Assembly (NCBI GenBank): GCA_031265445.1
Contig: JAISCQ010000034.1
Span: 1 to 34,615 of the forward strand
Origin: Bacteroidales bacterium
GTDB lineage: Bacteria; Bacteroidota; Bacteroidia; Bacteroidales; UBA4181
DNA length: 34,615 nt
Reading direction: 5' to 3'
The position numbers were made by a program, and so were the translations under genes. This document shows, piece after piece, positions 7,400 through 17,079 of the stretch; within the stretch, counting starts at the first letter, position 1, and every line of letters starts with the position of its first letter. A model generated the notes under the pieces. It worked only from the letters and a program-made list of their open reading frames with translations, was not told where the DNA came from and searched no databases.

Positions 7400-9576
7400 A
7401 AACGATGATAGAACAGTACAGTATCAAAGTGGAAAGTTTTAAAACAGACAGGATACGAACGGATGCCGGGCGGCAGACGACGTTCCGCAATGCGGCGGGC
7501 ATTTTGCCGCAACGGGGCGGCGCGGAACTAATGCCGGCGCTGTTTGTGTTTGCCGTTTTGGTATCGTTTTGTATGTCGGTGCGGGCGCAGCGCAACGTAG
7601 CCCTGCTGTGCAGTCCCCGTCCCGATTCCATCCTGTTGCGGTGGGCTCCGGCTGATCCCGAAACATGGCTGCTGGGCAACCGCTACGGCTACGTGGTAAC
7701 GCGGCATACTATTCTCCGCGACGGAGCGCCTGCCGGCGACATTGAAGAAGCCGTCCTCTCCCCGCAGCCGCTGGCGCCCCGTCCTCCGGAAGAATGGGAG
7801 CGCCATGAAGCGGACAGGTATGTATCCATTGCCGCCGAATGTATCTTTACCCGCGATTCGATACCGGCTGCCGGTAATCCGCATCTGGTGGCGCGCCGTT
7901 ACCGCGGGGAGCAGAACCGCTTCGCCTTTGCCCTCTACGCCGCCGACCATTCCGTTACAGCCGCCCGTCTTTCAGGGCTGTACACGGCCGACCGGTCGGC
8001 AAAAAAGAACGAAAAATACCTCTACAGGGTATATATTCCCGTCCCGGCAACCGACACGCTCGCCATCCCAAGCGATACGGCGTATGCCTTCACGGGCATT
8101 TCGGAGTATCGACCTCTTCCGCCCCCGCTGGACTTGAAAGCTCACTGGAACGACCGCAAGGCGGAACTTTCGTGGGACATTCTTTATCTCGGGCACATCT
8201 ACAACAGCTATATTGTGGAAAAGTCCACAGACGGGAAGCGCTTCCTGCCGCTGGGTGACAATGCCGTCGTACAGCTTGCCGACGAAGGTATTACGCCGCA
8301 GAGAGGCTACAAAACCGATACGCTGGACAACAACACGGCAACTTACCATTACCGCGTCCGGGGCATCAATGCCTTCGGTGAAACGGGACCTCCAGGCGAC
8401 ACGGTTTCGGGCAGGGGGCGCATCCCCCTGTCAGGCGCTCCGGTAATAACGGGCAGCGAGGTACGGAACAACAGCCGTGTGTATCTGCGGTGGACATATC
8501 CCGAAACAATGAACGACTACATTTCCGGATTCAGGATATACCGTTCCCACAAGCCGGAAGGCGTAAAAGATCTGCTGTACGGGACGGATAACCCTGCCGG
8601 CCGCGATTTTACGGATGAAAAACCGGGACTGACGAATTACTATACCATATCCGTTTTTAATTCCGCCGGCGAAGAAGCCCTTTCGCCGTTAGTTACCTAT
8701 GCCGAGCTGATCGACAGCATCCCGCCCGCGCCGCCTGCAGGGTTAACGGGCAGCATCGACAGCGCGGGGCGCGTACTCGTCCGCTGGAAGCGCAATACGG
8801 AGGCGGATATGGAAGGCTACCGCGTGTATCGCGCCAACCGTCCCGGGTTCGAGTTTGTGTCGGCGCATCCGGCCGCGCTCGGGGATACCGTTTTTACCGA
8901 TTCGGTCAATATCCGTGTGCTGGATGCGAAAATTTTTTACAGGGTACGCGCCATCGACCTGCGGCAAAACCAGTCCGCCTTTTCGGAAATACTCGCACTG
9001 GACAAACCGGACGTTATTCCCCCGGCAAGCCCTGTTATCAAAGGAATTGAAGCGCAGGGAAAAACGATTGTGCTGACGTGGATCAACAGCCCCAGCGCGG
9101 ACGTGGCGCGACATCACGTATTCAGGCAAGCGGCGGGCGATACCGCTTATATGCCGCTTGCCGCCGTGGAACACAGCGGCGACCATTTTTCTGCGTTTAC
9201 GGACAACGCCGCGCAGCCCGGCGTAACATACCGTTACAGGGTTGCCGCCGAAGACCGCAGCGGATTGTTTTCCGCGCCGTCCAAGCCCGTACAGGGAAAA
9301 ACGCCGTCCGCCTCCAAAGAAAGTATTACCTTGAAAGTACGGCGAACGGCGGACAGGGTAACGCTCAGCTGGACCATCGCCACGGACAGGAATGTAAAAC
9401 GCATCCTGGTGTACCGCAAAACCGGCGACGCTCCGATGCAGCTGCTGGATAACGTTACCGGCGACAGCTATAGCGACACGGGACTGCATCTCGAAACGCG
9501 CTACATGTATTGTATCAAAGCCGTTTATGACGACGATACCGTGTCGACATTCAGTAATTCGGAATCAGCCAGATGA
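7396..9576 (+). CDS. Exported multi-domain fibronectin type III protein
   Basis: A 726-residue protein with about five FN3-like domains at residues 240-340, 345-440, 443-540, 541-635 and 640-726. They show repeated cues of strand B tryptophan (LSW, LRW, VRW, LTW) and strand F YRVRAI/YRYRVAA patterns. The hydrophobic signal peptide (PALFVFAVLVSFCM, then VRAQ) is at residues 47-66. Either the 45-residue leader is real or translation starts at the ATG at 7531. I keep 7396 because it makes a 4-bp ATGA overlap with the upstream stop. No catalytic domain is visible; a scaffold or adhesin role is likely. Coding is markedly GC-richer than in the toxin region. Confidence 0.82.
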   Translation: MKTMIEQYSIKVESFKTDRIRTDAGRQTTFRNAAGILPQRGGAELMPALFVFAVLVSFCMSVRAQRNVALLCSPRPDSILLRWAPADPETWLLGNRYGYVVTRHTILRDGAPAGDIEEAVLSPQPLAPRPPEEWERHEADRYVSIAAECIFTRDSIPAAGNPHLVARRYRGEQNRFAFALYAADHSVTAARLSGLYTADRSAKKNEKYLYRVYIPVPATDTLAIPSDTAYAFTGISEYRPLPPPLDLKAHWNDRKAELSWDILYLGHIYNSYIVEKSTDGKRFLPLGDNAVVQLADEGITPQRGYKTDTLDNNTATYHYRVRGINAFGETGPPGDTVSGRGRIPLSGAPVITGSEVRNNSRVYLRWTYPETMNDYISGFRIYRSHKPEGVKDLLYGTDNPAGRDFTDEKPGLTNYYTISVFNSAGEEALSPLVTYAELIDSIPPAPPAGLTGSIDSAGRVLVRWKRNTEADMEGYRVYRANRPGFEFVSAHPAALGDTVFTDSVNIRVLDAKIFYRVRAIDLRQNQSAFSEILALDKPDVIPPASPVIKGIEAQGKTIVLTWINSPSADVARHHVFRQAAGDTAYMPLAAVEHSGDHFSAFTDNAAQPGVTYRYRVAAEDRSGLFSAPSKPVQGKTPSASKESITLKVRRTADRVTLSWTIATDRNVKRILVYRKTGDAPMQLLDNVTGDSYSDTGLHLETRYMYCIKAVYDDDTVSTFSNSESAR

Positions 9577-11303
9577 AACCAGCCAGTTTCCTTTATATGA
9601 TGCGTTCGCGGGTAATCCCGTTCCTGATGGCCATAACAGTAATACCCCGTTTGCTGCATGGTCAGGATGTGGAAGCGGTTATCAAAGCGCCGCCGCTGAC
9701 CGCAAACGGCGGTATTGCGTTCAGCCAGATTGTTCAGGCGGCAGACAGGGGAAAAGCGCAAAGCCCGTATTCGTATTATCTCACGGGCAATCTCAACTTT
9801 AACTTCTTTGGCGCAGCGAATGTTCCGCTGTCGTTTGCCTTCAGCAACCAGCAATTCAGCGGCCGCGCATCGCTTCCGTTCAACCGTTTTTCCATCGCGC
9901 CATCCTGCAAGTGGATCAAAGCGTATGCCGGATATGCATCGTTACAATTTTCACCCTATACGCTTGCCGGGCACGAAATTTTCGGCGGAGGGGCAGAACT
10001 GTCGCCTCCCGGACGGTTCAAGTTTACCGCCATTTATGGACGCCTGAAAAAAGCGATATACGGGCAGGAGGGCGAACCGGCCTATCGACGTATGGGCGGA
10101 GGTTTCAAAGCAGAATATGCGGACGAACATTTTGATGCGGGCGTTAATATTTTCAAGGCGAAAGATATATCCGATCCGTCTGTTTTCCTGAACCCTGACA
10201 GCATCACGGTATTGCCGCAGGACAATCTTTCGGGCAGCGTTTACCTGAACGTCAGGCTTGCAGGGAAAGTACGCTATGGCGCTGAATACGGCGTCAGCGC
10301 AATGAACCGCGACATGAGAGGCAGCAAGGGCAACGCGCTGTTCGACAACAGCGGCGACGTTTCCGTTTACCATGCCATGCGCCATAACATAACCTGTACG
10401 TTGTCTGCGGGCGCTGTCGGAGCGTCGTATGAGCGCGTTGCGCCCAACTACGCCACGCTGGGCGCATATTATATGCTGAGCGACTTTGAAAACATCACGG
10501 CAAATTTTTCCACGGTCATCAAAGACGTAAACATCGCAGTGGACGGAGGTTATCAGCATGATAATCTGAAAAATCAGAAAAGCGCCGCTACTTCGCGCAT
10601 GATTTTTTCGGGCAGTGTATCCACCGCTATCGGGCAGAAATGGAATCTGGGAGCAAACGTGTCCAACGTACAGTCATACATGCACATCCGCGACATATAC
10701 AGGCAACTGTCGCAAACCAACGAATTTCAAAATCTGGACACGCTGGAATATACGCAAGTAAACCTGACTTCTTCGGCGAATGTCGCTTACCTGCTGCAAA
10801 ATACGGAACAGCAGCGACAGAGCATCTCTGCAGGTTTTATGTACCAGCGGGCGGCAGAGCAACAGGAATACACCGCTTACCGGGGTAACAACATCTACAA
10901 TGGCTCGCTTGTTTACCAGTTTTCGCATATCCCTGCAAAATGGAGCGTATCTGCATTTGTGAACTACAACCATAACCTGACGCCGGATATGTACACGGGC
11001 ACGGCAAGTTACAGCCTGTCCGCGCAGAAGAGCTTTACGGAAAAGCTACAGGGTGCGTTTGCCGCCACCTACAGCAACATGTCAGGTAACGGAGAAAACA
11101 TGGCAAATGTGTTGAACGTAAGGATTACAGGCGGATATGCTCTGCTGAAAAAACACAATTTCAGTCTTAGCGCGGCGGCTGTCCGCACCGGAAGTAAAAC
11201 TCAAAAGAACGTACAATACTCTATCAACCTTGCCTATGGCTATTCCTTCGGGATGACCGTTGCACGAAAAGATAAGAAGGTAGCGGTTTCAGGCAGTTTT
11301 TGA
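9573..11303 (+). CDS. Outer-membrane beta-barrel protein
   Basis: A 576-residue protein with a signal peptide (MRSRVIPFLMAIT to LLHGQ, about residue 30). The rest is amphipathic alternating beta strands rich in Tyr, Ser and Gly, ending with Phe, as in outer-membrane barrels. A conserved-looking segment, YTLAGHEIFGGGAELSPPG followed by FKFTAIYGRL, is one I associate with a recurrent Bacteroidota barrel type of unknown function. There is no TonB plug or carboxypeptidase-like domain, so it is not a SusC. It starts in a 4-bp ATGA overlap with the FN3 gene and is the last gene of the operon. It could be the membrane pore or anchor for the other two proteins. Confidence 0.8.
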   Translation: MKPASFLYMMRSRVIPFLMAITVIPRLLHGQDVEAVIKAPPLTANGGIAFSQIVQAADRGKAQSPYSYYLTGNLNFNFFGAANVPLSFAFSNQQFSGRASLPFNRFSIAPSCKWIKAYAGYASLQFSPYTLAGHEIFGGGAELSPPGRFKFTAIYGRLKKAIYGQEGEPAYRRMGGGFKAEYADEHFDAGVNIFKAKDISDPSVFLNPDSITVLPQDNLSGSVYLNVRLAGKVRYGAEYGVSAMNRDMRGSKGNALFDNSGDVSVYHAMRHNITCTLSAGAVGASYERVAPNYATLGAYYMLSDFENITANFSTVIKDVNIAVDGGYQHDNLKNQKSAATSRMIFSGSVSTAIGQKWNLGANVSNVQSYMHIRDIYRQLSQTNEFQNLDTLEYTQVNLTSSANVAYLLQNTEQQRQSISAGFMYQRAAEQQEYTAYRGNNIYNGSLVYQFSHIPAKWSVSAFVNYNHNLTPDMYTGTASYSLSAQKSFTEKLQGAFAATYSNMSGNGENMANVLNVRITGGYALLKKHNFSLSAAAVRTGSKTQKNVQYSINLAYGYSFGMTVARKDKKVAVSGSF

Positions 11304-11379
11304 AAACCGCCGGAACAGACAGTTTTGTCAGAAAAAATATGGATGATTCGTATTCCAGATTAATTTTCGACAAATATTT

Positions 11380-11410
11380 TTTGTTTTTGTTCAAAAAGAA
11401 TTTATATTTG
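11380..11410 (+). promoter_or_regulatory. Bacteroidota-type promoter for the AG-repeat ORF
   Basis: TTTG (11380-11383), a 19-nt spacer and TATATTTG (11403-11410) match the known Bacteroides consensus TTTG-N19-21-TAnnTTTG. The ATG of the small repeat-containing ORF lies 33 nt downstream. Transcription from here would carry the AG tract in the message ahead of the sigma factor gene. Confidence 0.6.
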
Positions 11411-11443
11411 CCGCTGATTTTTCGCTTTAAAAACATCCTGATC

Positions 11444-11668
<225 letters not shown>

Positions 11669-11674
11669 CAGGTT

Positions 11675-11706
11675 TTTGTAAAATTTGCGCGTATTGCGTA
11701 CTTTTG
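11675..11706 (+). promoter_or_regulatory. Bacteroidota-type promoter for the ECF sigma factor
   Basis: TTTG (11675-11678), a 20-nt spacer and TACTTTTG (11699-11706) give a full match to the Bacteroides -33/-7 consensus. The sigma factor ATG lies 20 nt downstream, so the leader would be very short. Confidence 0.72.
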
Positions 11707-11726
11707 TAGCCTGAAAAAATGCAACA

Positions 11727-12329
11727 ATGATTTACGATAAAACATCTGAAAAAGAATTAGTTTCATTGATTATTCTGGGAGACGAGAAAGCTTTCAGATT
11801 TGTTTTTGACAGGTACTACCAGGGATTGGTACGCTTTTCCTGTTCGTATACACATGATACCTTTGTTGCCGAAAACATTGTACAGGAATCGTATGTGCTG
11901 TTATGGGAAAAAAAGCACGAACTGGACATTGATTCCAACCTGCATGCTTTTCTGACTAAAATTGTGAAATTAAAAACGTGGAATCATATTGAGAAGCAGC
12001 GTCGCAGAATGGATATAGAAAAAGATTTATATGACGATTTTTCGAGAGAGTTGAATTTGAAGTTATATTCCCTTGAATCGATGAATGTATCGGGTATTTA
12101 CATCTCTGAAATTGAAAAGATTGTACAGGAAACGCTGCAAACTTTACCGGAACAGACACAGATGATCTTTAAACTGAGCCGGGACGAATTTCTGCCTAAT
12201 CGGAAAATTGCCGAACAGATGAATCTTTCCGAAAAAAGTATTGAGTATCACATCTCCAAAGTATTAAAGGTGCTTCGTTTGGAATTATCCGATTATTTAA
12301 AAATAATTATTCTGATCAATAGTTTGTAA
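11727..12329 (+). CDS. ECF RNA polymerase sigma factor, FecI-like (SusCD-linked)
   Basis: A 200-residue sigma-70 family protein. Region 2 covers about residues 15-90, with the typical FRFVFDRYYQGLVRFSCSY and AENIVQESYVLLWE helices. Region 4 covers about residues 130-190, with a helix-turn-helix around NRKIAEQMNLSEKSIEYHISKV (read in part). It is followed by a FecR gene and then susC with an STN domain, the standard Bacteroidota trans-envelope signalling order. The sigma factor probably activates the downstream susCD genes when FecR relays substrate binding by SusC. It has its own promoter at 11675-11706. Length is normal for the family. Confidence 0.93.
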   Translation: MIYDKTSEKELVSLIILGDEKAFRFVFDRYYQGLVRFSCSYTHDTFVAENIVQESYVLLWEKKHELDIDSNLHAFLTKIVKLKTWNHIEKQRRRMDIEKDLYDDFSRELNLKLYSLESMNVSGIYISEIEKIVQETLQTLPEQTQMIFKLSRDEFLPNRKIAEQMNLSEKSIEYHISKVLKVLRLELSDYLKIIILINSL

Positions 12330-12418
12330 AACAACGGCTTACTTTATTTTTATTCTTCATGCTGCAAAAAAAATGGAATTGTTTTTAGGGATACCTGCCT
12401 GATGCGAAATATGTATAC

Positions 12419-13411
12419 ATGGAAGAAGAAAAAGTCACAGGCTTTATAAAAGGGGAATTATCTCCCGAAGACAAACGTAGTTTCCTGGATTGGATTGATG
12501 AAACGCCGGAAAATAGGGAACATTATGGTAAATTGCGTCAATTGTGGGATCTTGCTGTCCTTTCGGGGAAATATGACGTTTCCGGAAACAAAAGCGCTTA
12601 TGCCCGGGTAAAAAGGAAGATTTCGGAGAAAAGGAAAACCGGAGCCTCCAAACCGGATACCTGTCGTATCGCAGTGGACATCATGAAATATGCTGCTGTC
12701 ATCCTGATCACTTTCGGCATTTCCCGGGTTATTTTCAACCATCCTGATCCTGGATCGGCGGTTGGGTACCATCATATTGAAGTCCCAACGGGGCAACGGG
12801 TAAAACTAAGCCTTTCGGATGGATCTACCGTATGGCTGAATGCCGGAACCAAATTTACCTATCCGGAGAAATTCTCTGATACCAACCGTATGGTCAGCCT
12901 GAACGGGGAAGCTTTATTCGATGTGCGGCATCATGAAAAACACCCGTTTACGGTACAAACTTCAACTTACTCCGTAAAAGTTTTAGGAACCAAATTCAAC
13001 GTATATGCTTACGATGGGAGTTCAAAGCTTGAAACAACATTGTTCAACGGCTCCGTTTTAATGCAAAAGGATCATAATGTTCAAAATGATATTGTTCTGC
13101 GCCCCGGACAACAGGCTGTTTTTGACAAAAACAGGACAGCGATGGCCATATATTCCGGGATGGATACCACCGAGATCAATTCCTGGATTTATGGATGCCA
13201 TGTTTTTAACAAAACGCCGTTCCGCGACATGATTGAGCGGCTTTCCCATTACTATGAAAAGAAAATAACGGTAACATTACCGGAGATTCTCGATTATGAA
13301 TGTACCGGTAAATTCCGCCACGAAGAAAGCCTGGAACATGTTCTCAATGTGGTAAAAATAAGCAAACCCTTCCGGTATAAGGAAACAAACAATGAAATAA
13401 TCATTTATTAG
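12419..13411 (+). CDS. FecR-family anti-sigma factor
   Basis: A 330-residue inner-membrane anti-sigma factor. A cytoplasmic N-terminal part (1-85) should bind the sigma factor. A single transmembrane segment lies at about 90-106 (YAAVILITFGISRVIF). A periplasmic FecR domain follows at about 120-215, with the characteristic VPTGQRVKLSLSDGSTVWLN and LNGEALFDV patterns. A C-terminal DUF4974-type domain (258-330) contains the CHVFNKTPFRDMIERLSHYY segment and is expected to contact the STN domain of SusC. It lies 89 nt after the sigma gene with no obvious separate promoter. Confidence 0.94.
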   Translation: MEEEKVTGFIKGELSPEDKRSFLDWIDETPENREHYGKLRQLWDLAVLSGKYDVSGNKSAYARVKRKISEKRKTGASKPDTCRIAVDIMKYAAVILITFGISRVIFNHPDPGSAVGYHHIEVPTGQRVKLSLSDGSTVWLNAGTKFTYPEKFSDTNRMVSLNGEALFDVRHHEKHPFTVQTSTYSVKVLGTKFNVYAYDGSSKLETTLFNGSVLMQKDHNVQNDIVLRPGQQAVFDKNRTAMAIYSGMDTTEINSWIYGCHVFNKTPFRDMIERLSHYYEKKITVTLPEILDYECTGKFRHEESLEHVLNVVKISKPFRYKETNNEIIIY

Positions 13412-13542
13412 GTGTTTACAGTAAAAAATAAATATCAAAGTCGAAACCGTGTCCTCCTCCACCCCTTTTTTGGGGGAAATCGGGAAGGGTCTCTAAAAAT
13501 TGGATTGCCTATGGAAAAATAAAAGGAATTTTTTACAAAAGA

Positions 13543-13571
13543 GGCAGATGATGTTTGTACCATCACCTGCC
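13543..13571 (+). promoter_or_regulatory. Hairpin in the susC leader
   Basis: GGCAG-A-TGATG pairs with CATCA-C-CTGCC around a 7-nt loop, giving 10 base pairs with a single A/C mismatch, 50 nt before the susC start. It is followed by an A-rich stretch, not a T run, so it is more likely a leader structure or protein site than a terminator. A second small inverted repeat, CCCC-TTTTTT-GGGG, lies at 13462-13475. No convincing -7 box was found in the 210-nt gap, as expected if this promoter is read by the ECF sigma factor. Confidence 0.5.
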
Positions 13572-13620
13572 AATAAAAAACTTAAAAAACTGAATAATTT
13601 TTCAAATTAAAACCAAAGAT

Positions 13621-16600
13621 ATGAATATTTTATATATTTTTTATATTTTTTTTAATCGAGTTACCTTAAATTTTATATTGTTTATGAAGCTTTTTGTGAT
13701 TTTGATCTTTTGCACGGCGCTTTTTCTACATGCCGAACCGGGTTATTCGCAGGCAGAACGGATACATTTAACCGTTAATAATGTTAAAGTATCCGATGTC
13801 CTTAAAGAAATTGAGAGCCAAACCAATTATCTCTTTTTCTATAATCATACGGAAATAGGTTCCGAAAGGACCGTTTCGTTAGACGTTGCCGATGTGCCCC
13901 TCAACAGACTGTTGAACCGGATGTTCAAAAATACGGATGTCAATTATGTAATTGTAGATAAGCATATTGTGCTGACAAAAAATAGAGAGTTGGCAAACAT
14001 GGCGGTAGCAGTACAGGGCATCACTGTCACCGGTACAGTTACCGACGAAGCGGGCGAACCCACGCCGGGGGTGAATGTAGTGATCAAAGGCACTGCTACC
14101 GGAGTAGTTACCGGATTTGACGGAAAGTACTCCATTAATGTGCCAAACAGGGATGCCGCACTGGTGTTTTCCTTTATGGGCTATGCCACGCAAGAGTTGG
14201 TTGTTGGCAATCGAACCGACATTGATATTGTGATGAGTGAAGATGTCCAGGAAATCGAAGAAGTGGTGGTTATTGGTTACGGATCGGTAAAGAAACAAAA
14301 CTTAACCACTTCGGTATCGAAGATCGACAGCAAAGCATTGGAGAACAGGCCTATTTCAAATCTGGGAGAAGCTTTCCAGGGACAATTGGCAGGTATACGG
14401 GCACAATCGTCCAGTGGAGTACCGGGCGAGGACCTGGTAATACGTATCAGGGGTGTTAACACTATAAACGGGGACAGTAGCCCGCTTTATATTATTGACG
14501 GCGTACCGCGCGACAATATGAGCGACCTGAATCCATCGGATATAGCATCCATACAGGTTTTGAAAGATGCTGCCGCCACTTCCATTTACGGAGCGAGAGG
14601 TGGAAACGGAACCATTGTGATAGAAACGAAAACGGGAACAGGAAAGCCCACTGTTACTTTAGATGCGTATTATGGAATGCAGGTTAGCGAAAAAGCCATT
14701 GACATGATGAGTCCCAAGCAATGGATCACCTACAATGCCTGGAGGCGAAATGTGGAATGGCTGGATAGCGGCGGGTCGATGAGCGATCCTATGGAAATGA
14801 GACCGGCAGATTTGCAGATTCCCGACACATGGTTTACTCTTGAGGGTACAGACTGGCAGGATGTGATTACCCAACGGGGCTCCATACGAAATTATCAACT
14901 GTCGGCGTCAGGGAAAAACGACTTGGGCAGTATTTTCTTCTCCGGCGGTTATTTCGATCAGGAAGGAATTATAAGAGAAACCTATTTCAAAAGATTCAAC
15001 TTCAGATTGAATGCCTCGTTAAATATCGGCAAAAAGGTAAAGGTGGGAGTAAATATTGCTCCGTCCTTTGCAAACCAGGACAAAAGGGAGTCGGAAGGAA
15101 AGGAGATGGTGATACATCAGGCATTGCTTATTTCCCCTCTGGTGGGCATAGATCAGGCAACCGTAGAATGGGGGTTTCCCACAGGACTGGGAAGTACCTA
15201 TGTTAACCCGATCGAACGGTTGAAACATACCACCGACCGTACCAAAACAAGCCGCATCCTGTCTTCGGTCTGGGGAGAAGCCGAACTGTTGGAAGGATTA
15301 AAATTCAGAACCCAGTTCAGTTATAATCAGGATGTAAAGAATTATGAATATTTCCAGCCGAAAAATAACAACAATAATACGACATTTGGAAATAGCAATT
15401 CGGGAACATGGAGCGGTTGGATCATTCAAAATACATTAACCTATGATGTAAATATCAAAAAGGACCATCATATCAATCTGCTTGCAGGGCAAAGCGCCGA
15501 AGAAAATAACATATACAGGATTTATGCCACAAATTCGGGTTGGGAATTCGAATCTTTGGAAACGCTTAATCTGGCTACAAATCCGACAAGGGCGGAAACA
15601 ACCCGGGATACATACAGTTCTGCTTCCTTTTTCGGACGGGCCACCTACGAGTATAAAGACAAATATCTGTTAACTGCAAGCATGCGTTACGACGGATCGT
15701 CGAGGTTTGGCGCGAATAATAAGTGGGGTGCATTTCCATCGGTTTCCGCAGGATGGAAATTAAACGAGGAAACATTCCTTAACAGCGTAAATTGGATCTC
15801 TCTGCTGAAAATCCGTGCATCATGGGGAACTTCGGGGAACGACAGGATAGGGTATTATGATTACATGGCTAAATTAGGAAAGTATAATACTTCCTGGAAC
15901 AATGGTATCATTTTAGGGATGGCGCCCAGTAATATTGAAAACCCGGATCTGCAATGGGAATCGACCCAAACCACCAACTTGGGTTTCGACTTTTCCGGAT
16001 TCAATAACAGGGTTCAGTTAAATTTTGATTACTATGTCAATAAAACAGACCATTTACTGTTTAGTATACCGGTTCCCCGCACATCGGGTTTTACTTCCTA
16101 CAGGACAAACTTGGGATCTGTGAAAAACAGGGGTTGGGAGATAGATTTAACCACCCATAATATAACCGGAGGATTTAAATGGGCCACATCAATCAACCTT
16201 TCCGGCAATAAAAACGAAGTGACGGATATGGGAGGGCTTACACAGTCAGTCAGCGGAAATTATGACGGACAGTTTCTTACTAAAGTAGGCGAGCCTGTTT
16301 CAACTTTTTATTTGTACCATACAAACGGCCTGTTAACCGGAGACGATTTTGTACTGGATGGAAATGACAGGGTTGTGTCGGCTAAGGTGCCGATTCTGGC
16401 AGGACAGCGTCCCGGAAACCAGAGGTTTGTCGACCAGCCTACCGAAGAACATCCTGATGGAGACGGCATTATTAATTCGAGCGATTTGGCGCCTTATGGC
16501 TCCAACCTCCCGGATTTAATGTACGGAATCACCAACAGGTTTTCGTGGAAAGGTTTTGAGTTAAGCATATTGCTTCAGGGCCAAATAGGAGGTAAAGTTC

Positions 16601-17058
16601 TCTTTTTAATGCAACGGCAGGTAGATGTCGGCGCCGGGGGAATCAACCAAACTACAAGGTGGCTGCGCCAATGGAAACCGGATTACGAGAAATATTACGG
16701 AGGCCGTGGCAATCCCGTACCCGACTATTATGGCATAGACATGTCCTGGGACGGCGAAACGTATGGAGTATACGGAACCAATAACAACAATACCGACTGG
16801 CGTGTATATGATGCCACATTCCTGAGGATAAAAAACGTAACCCTTTCGTATGCCATACCCAATAGCTTTTTGGGAAAAATAAGGATCAAAGGAATGAGGG
16901 TTTACTTTTCAGCCGATAATTTAAAAACATTCACCGATTATCCCGGCGCAAACCCTGAGACCAATACCGGAGGGAACAACAACACCCAAATGGGTGTGGA
17001 TTATAGCACCTATCCGTTAAGTAAAAGGTATACCCTTGGTTTAAATTTGACTTTTTAA
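13621..17058 (+). CDS. susC: SusC-family TonB-dependent outer-membrane transporter with STN domain
   Basis: 1145 residues. The signal region is at 1-44 (hydrophobic MKLFVILIFCTALFLHA, then GYSQ). A secretin/TonB short N-terminal (STN) domain covers about 46-118. A carboxypeptidase-regulatory-like domain lies at about 136-215 (GTVTDEAGEPTPGVNVVIKG). A Ton-box-like EEVVVIGYG is at about 218. The plug follows at 240-350 with LYIIDGVPRDN and ATSIYGARGGNG, then the 22-strand barrel to a terminal Phe. The STN domain marks it as a signalling transporter paired with the adjacent FecR and sigma factor. Translation may start at 13621 or at the ATG at 13684; the longer form matches many relatives with an upstream extension. 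It imports glycan oligosaccharides together with SusD. Confidence 0.96.
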   Translation: MNILYIFYIFFNRVTLNFILFMKLFVILIFCTALFLHAEPGYSQAERIHLTVNNVKVSDVLKEIESQTNYLFFYNHTEIGSERTVSLDVADVPLNRLLNRMFKNTDVNYVIVDKHIVLTKNRELANMAVAVQGITVTGTVTDEAGEPTPGVNVVIKGTATGVVTGFDGKYSINVPNRDAALVFSFMGYATQELVVGNRTDIDIVMSEDVQEIEEVVVIGYGSVKKQNLTTSVSKIDSKALENRPISNLGEAFQGQLAGIRAQSSSGVPGEDLVIRIRGVNTINGDSSPLYIIDGVPRDNMSDLNPSDIASIQVLKDAAATSIYGARGGNGTIVIETKTGTGKPTVTLDAYYGMQVSEKAIDMMSPKQWITYNAWRRNVEWLDSGGSMSDPMEMRPADLQIPDTWFTLEGTDWQDVITQRGSIRNYQLSASGKNDLGSIFFSGGYFDQEGIIRETYFKRFNFRLNASLNIGKKVKVGVNIAPSFANQDKRESEGKEMVIHQALLISPLVGIDQATVEWGFPTGLGSTYVNPIERLKHTTDRTKTSRILSSVWGEAELLEGLKFRTQFSYNQDVKNYEYFQPKNNNNNTTFGNSNSGTWSGWIIQNTLTYDVNIKKDHHINLLAGQSAEENNIYRIYATNSGWEFESLETLNLATNPTRAETTRDTYSSASFFGRATYEYKDKYLLTASMRYDGSSRFGANNKWGAFPSVSAGWKLNEETFLNSVNWISLLKIRASWGTSGNDRIGYYDYMAKLGKYNTSWNNGIILGMAPSNIENPDLQWESTQTTNLGFDFSGFNNRVQLNFDYYVNKTDHLLFSIPVPRTSGFTSYRTNLGSVKNRGWEIDLTTHNITGGFKWATSINLSGNKNEVTDMGGLTQSVSGNYDGQFLTKVGEPVSTFYLYHTNGLLTGDDFVLDGNDRVVSAKVPILAGQRPGNQRFVDQPTEEHPDGDGIINSSDLAPYGSNLPDLMYGITNRFSWKGFELSILLQGQIGGKVLFLMQRQVDVGAGGINQTTRWLRQWKPDYEKYYGGRGNPVPDYYGIDMSWDGETYGVYGTNNNNTDWRVYDATFLRIKNVTLSYAIPNSFLGKIRIKGMRVYFSADNLKTFTDYPGANPETNTGGNNNTQMGVDYSTYPLSKRYTLGLNLTF

Positions 17059-17079
17059 AAAAATAATAATTTTATACGC

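Noticed and set aside
9234-9489. Long minus-strand ORFs within the FN3 and hydrolase genes
   Set aside because: They mirror GC-rich coding frames, lack recognisable domains and oppose well-supported genes.
11300-11443. Longer form of the AG-repeat ORF starting at 11300
   Set aside because: That start overlaps the barrel stop and lies upstream of the promoter at 11380-11410; the ATG at 11444 fits better.
13462-13476. Terminator after fecR (CCCC-TTTTTT-GGGG)
   Set aside because: The stem is only 4 bp and no T run follows.
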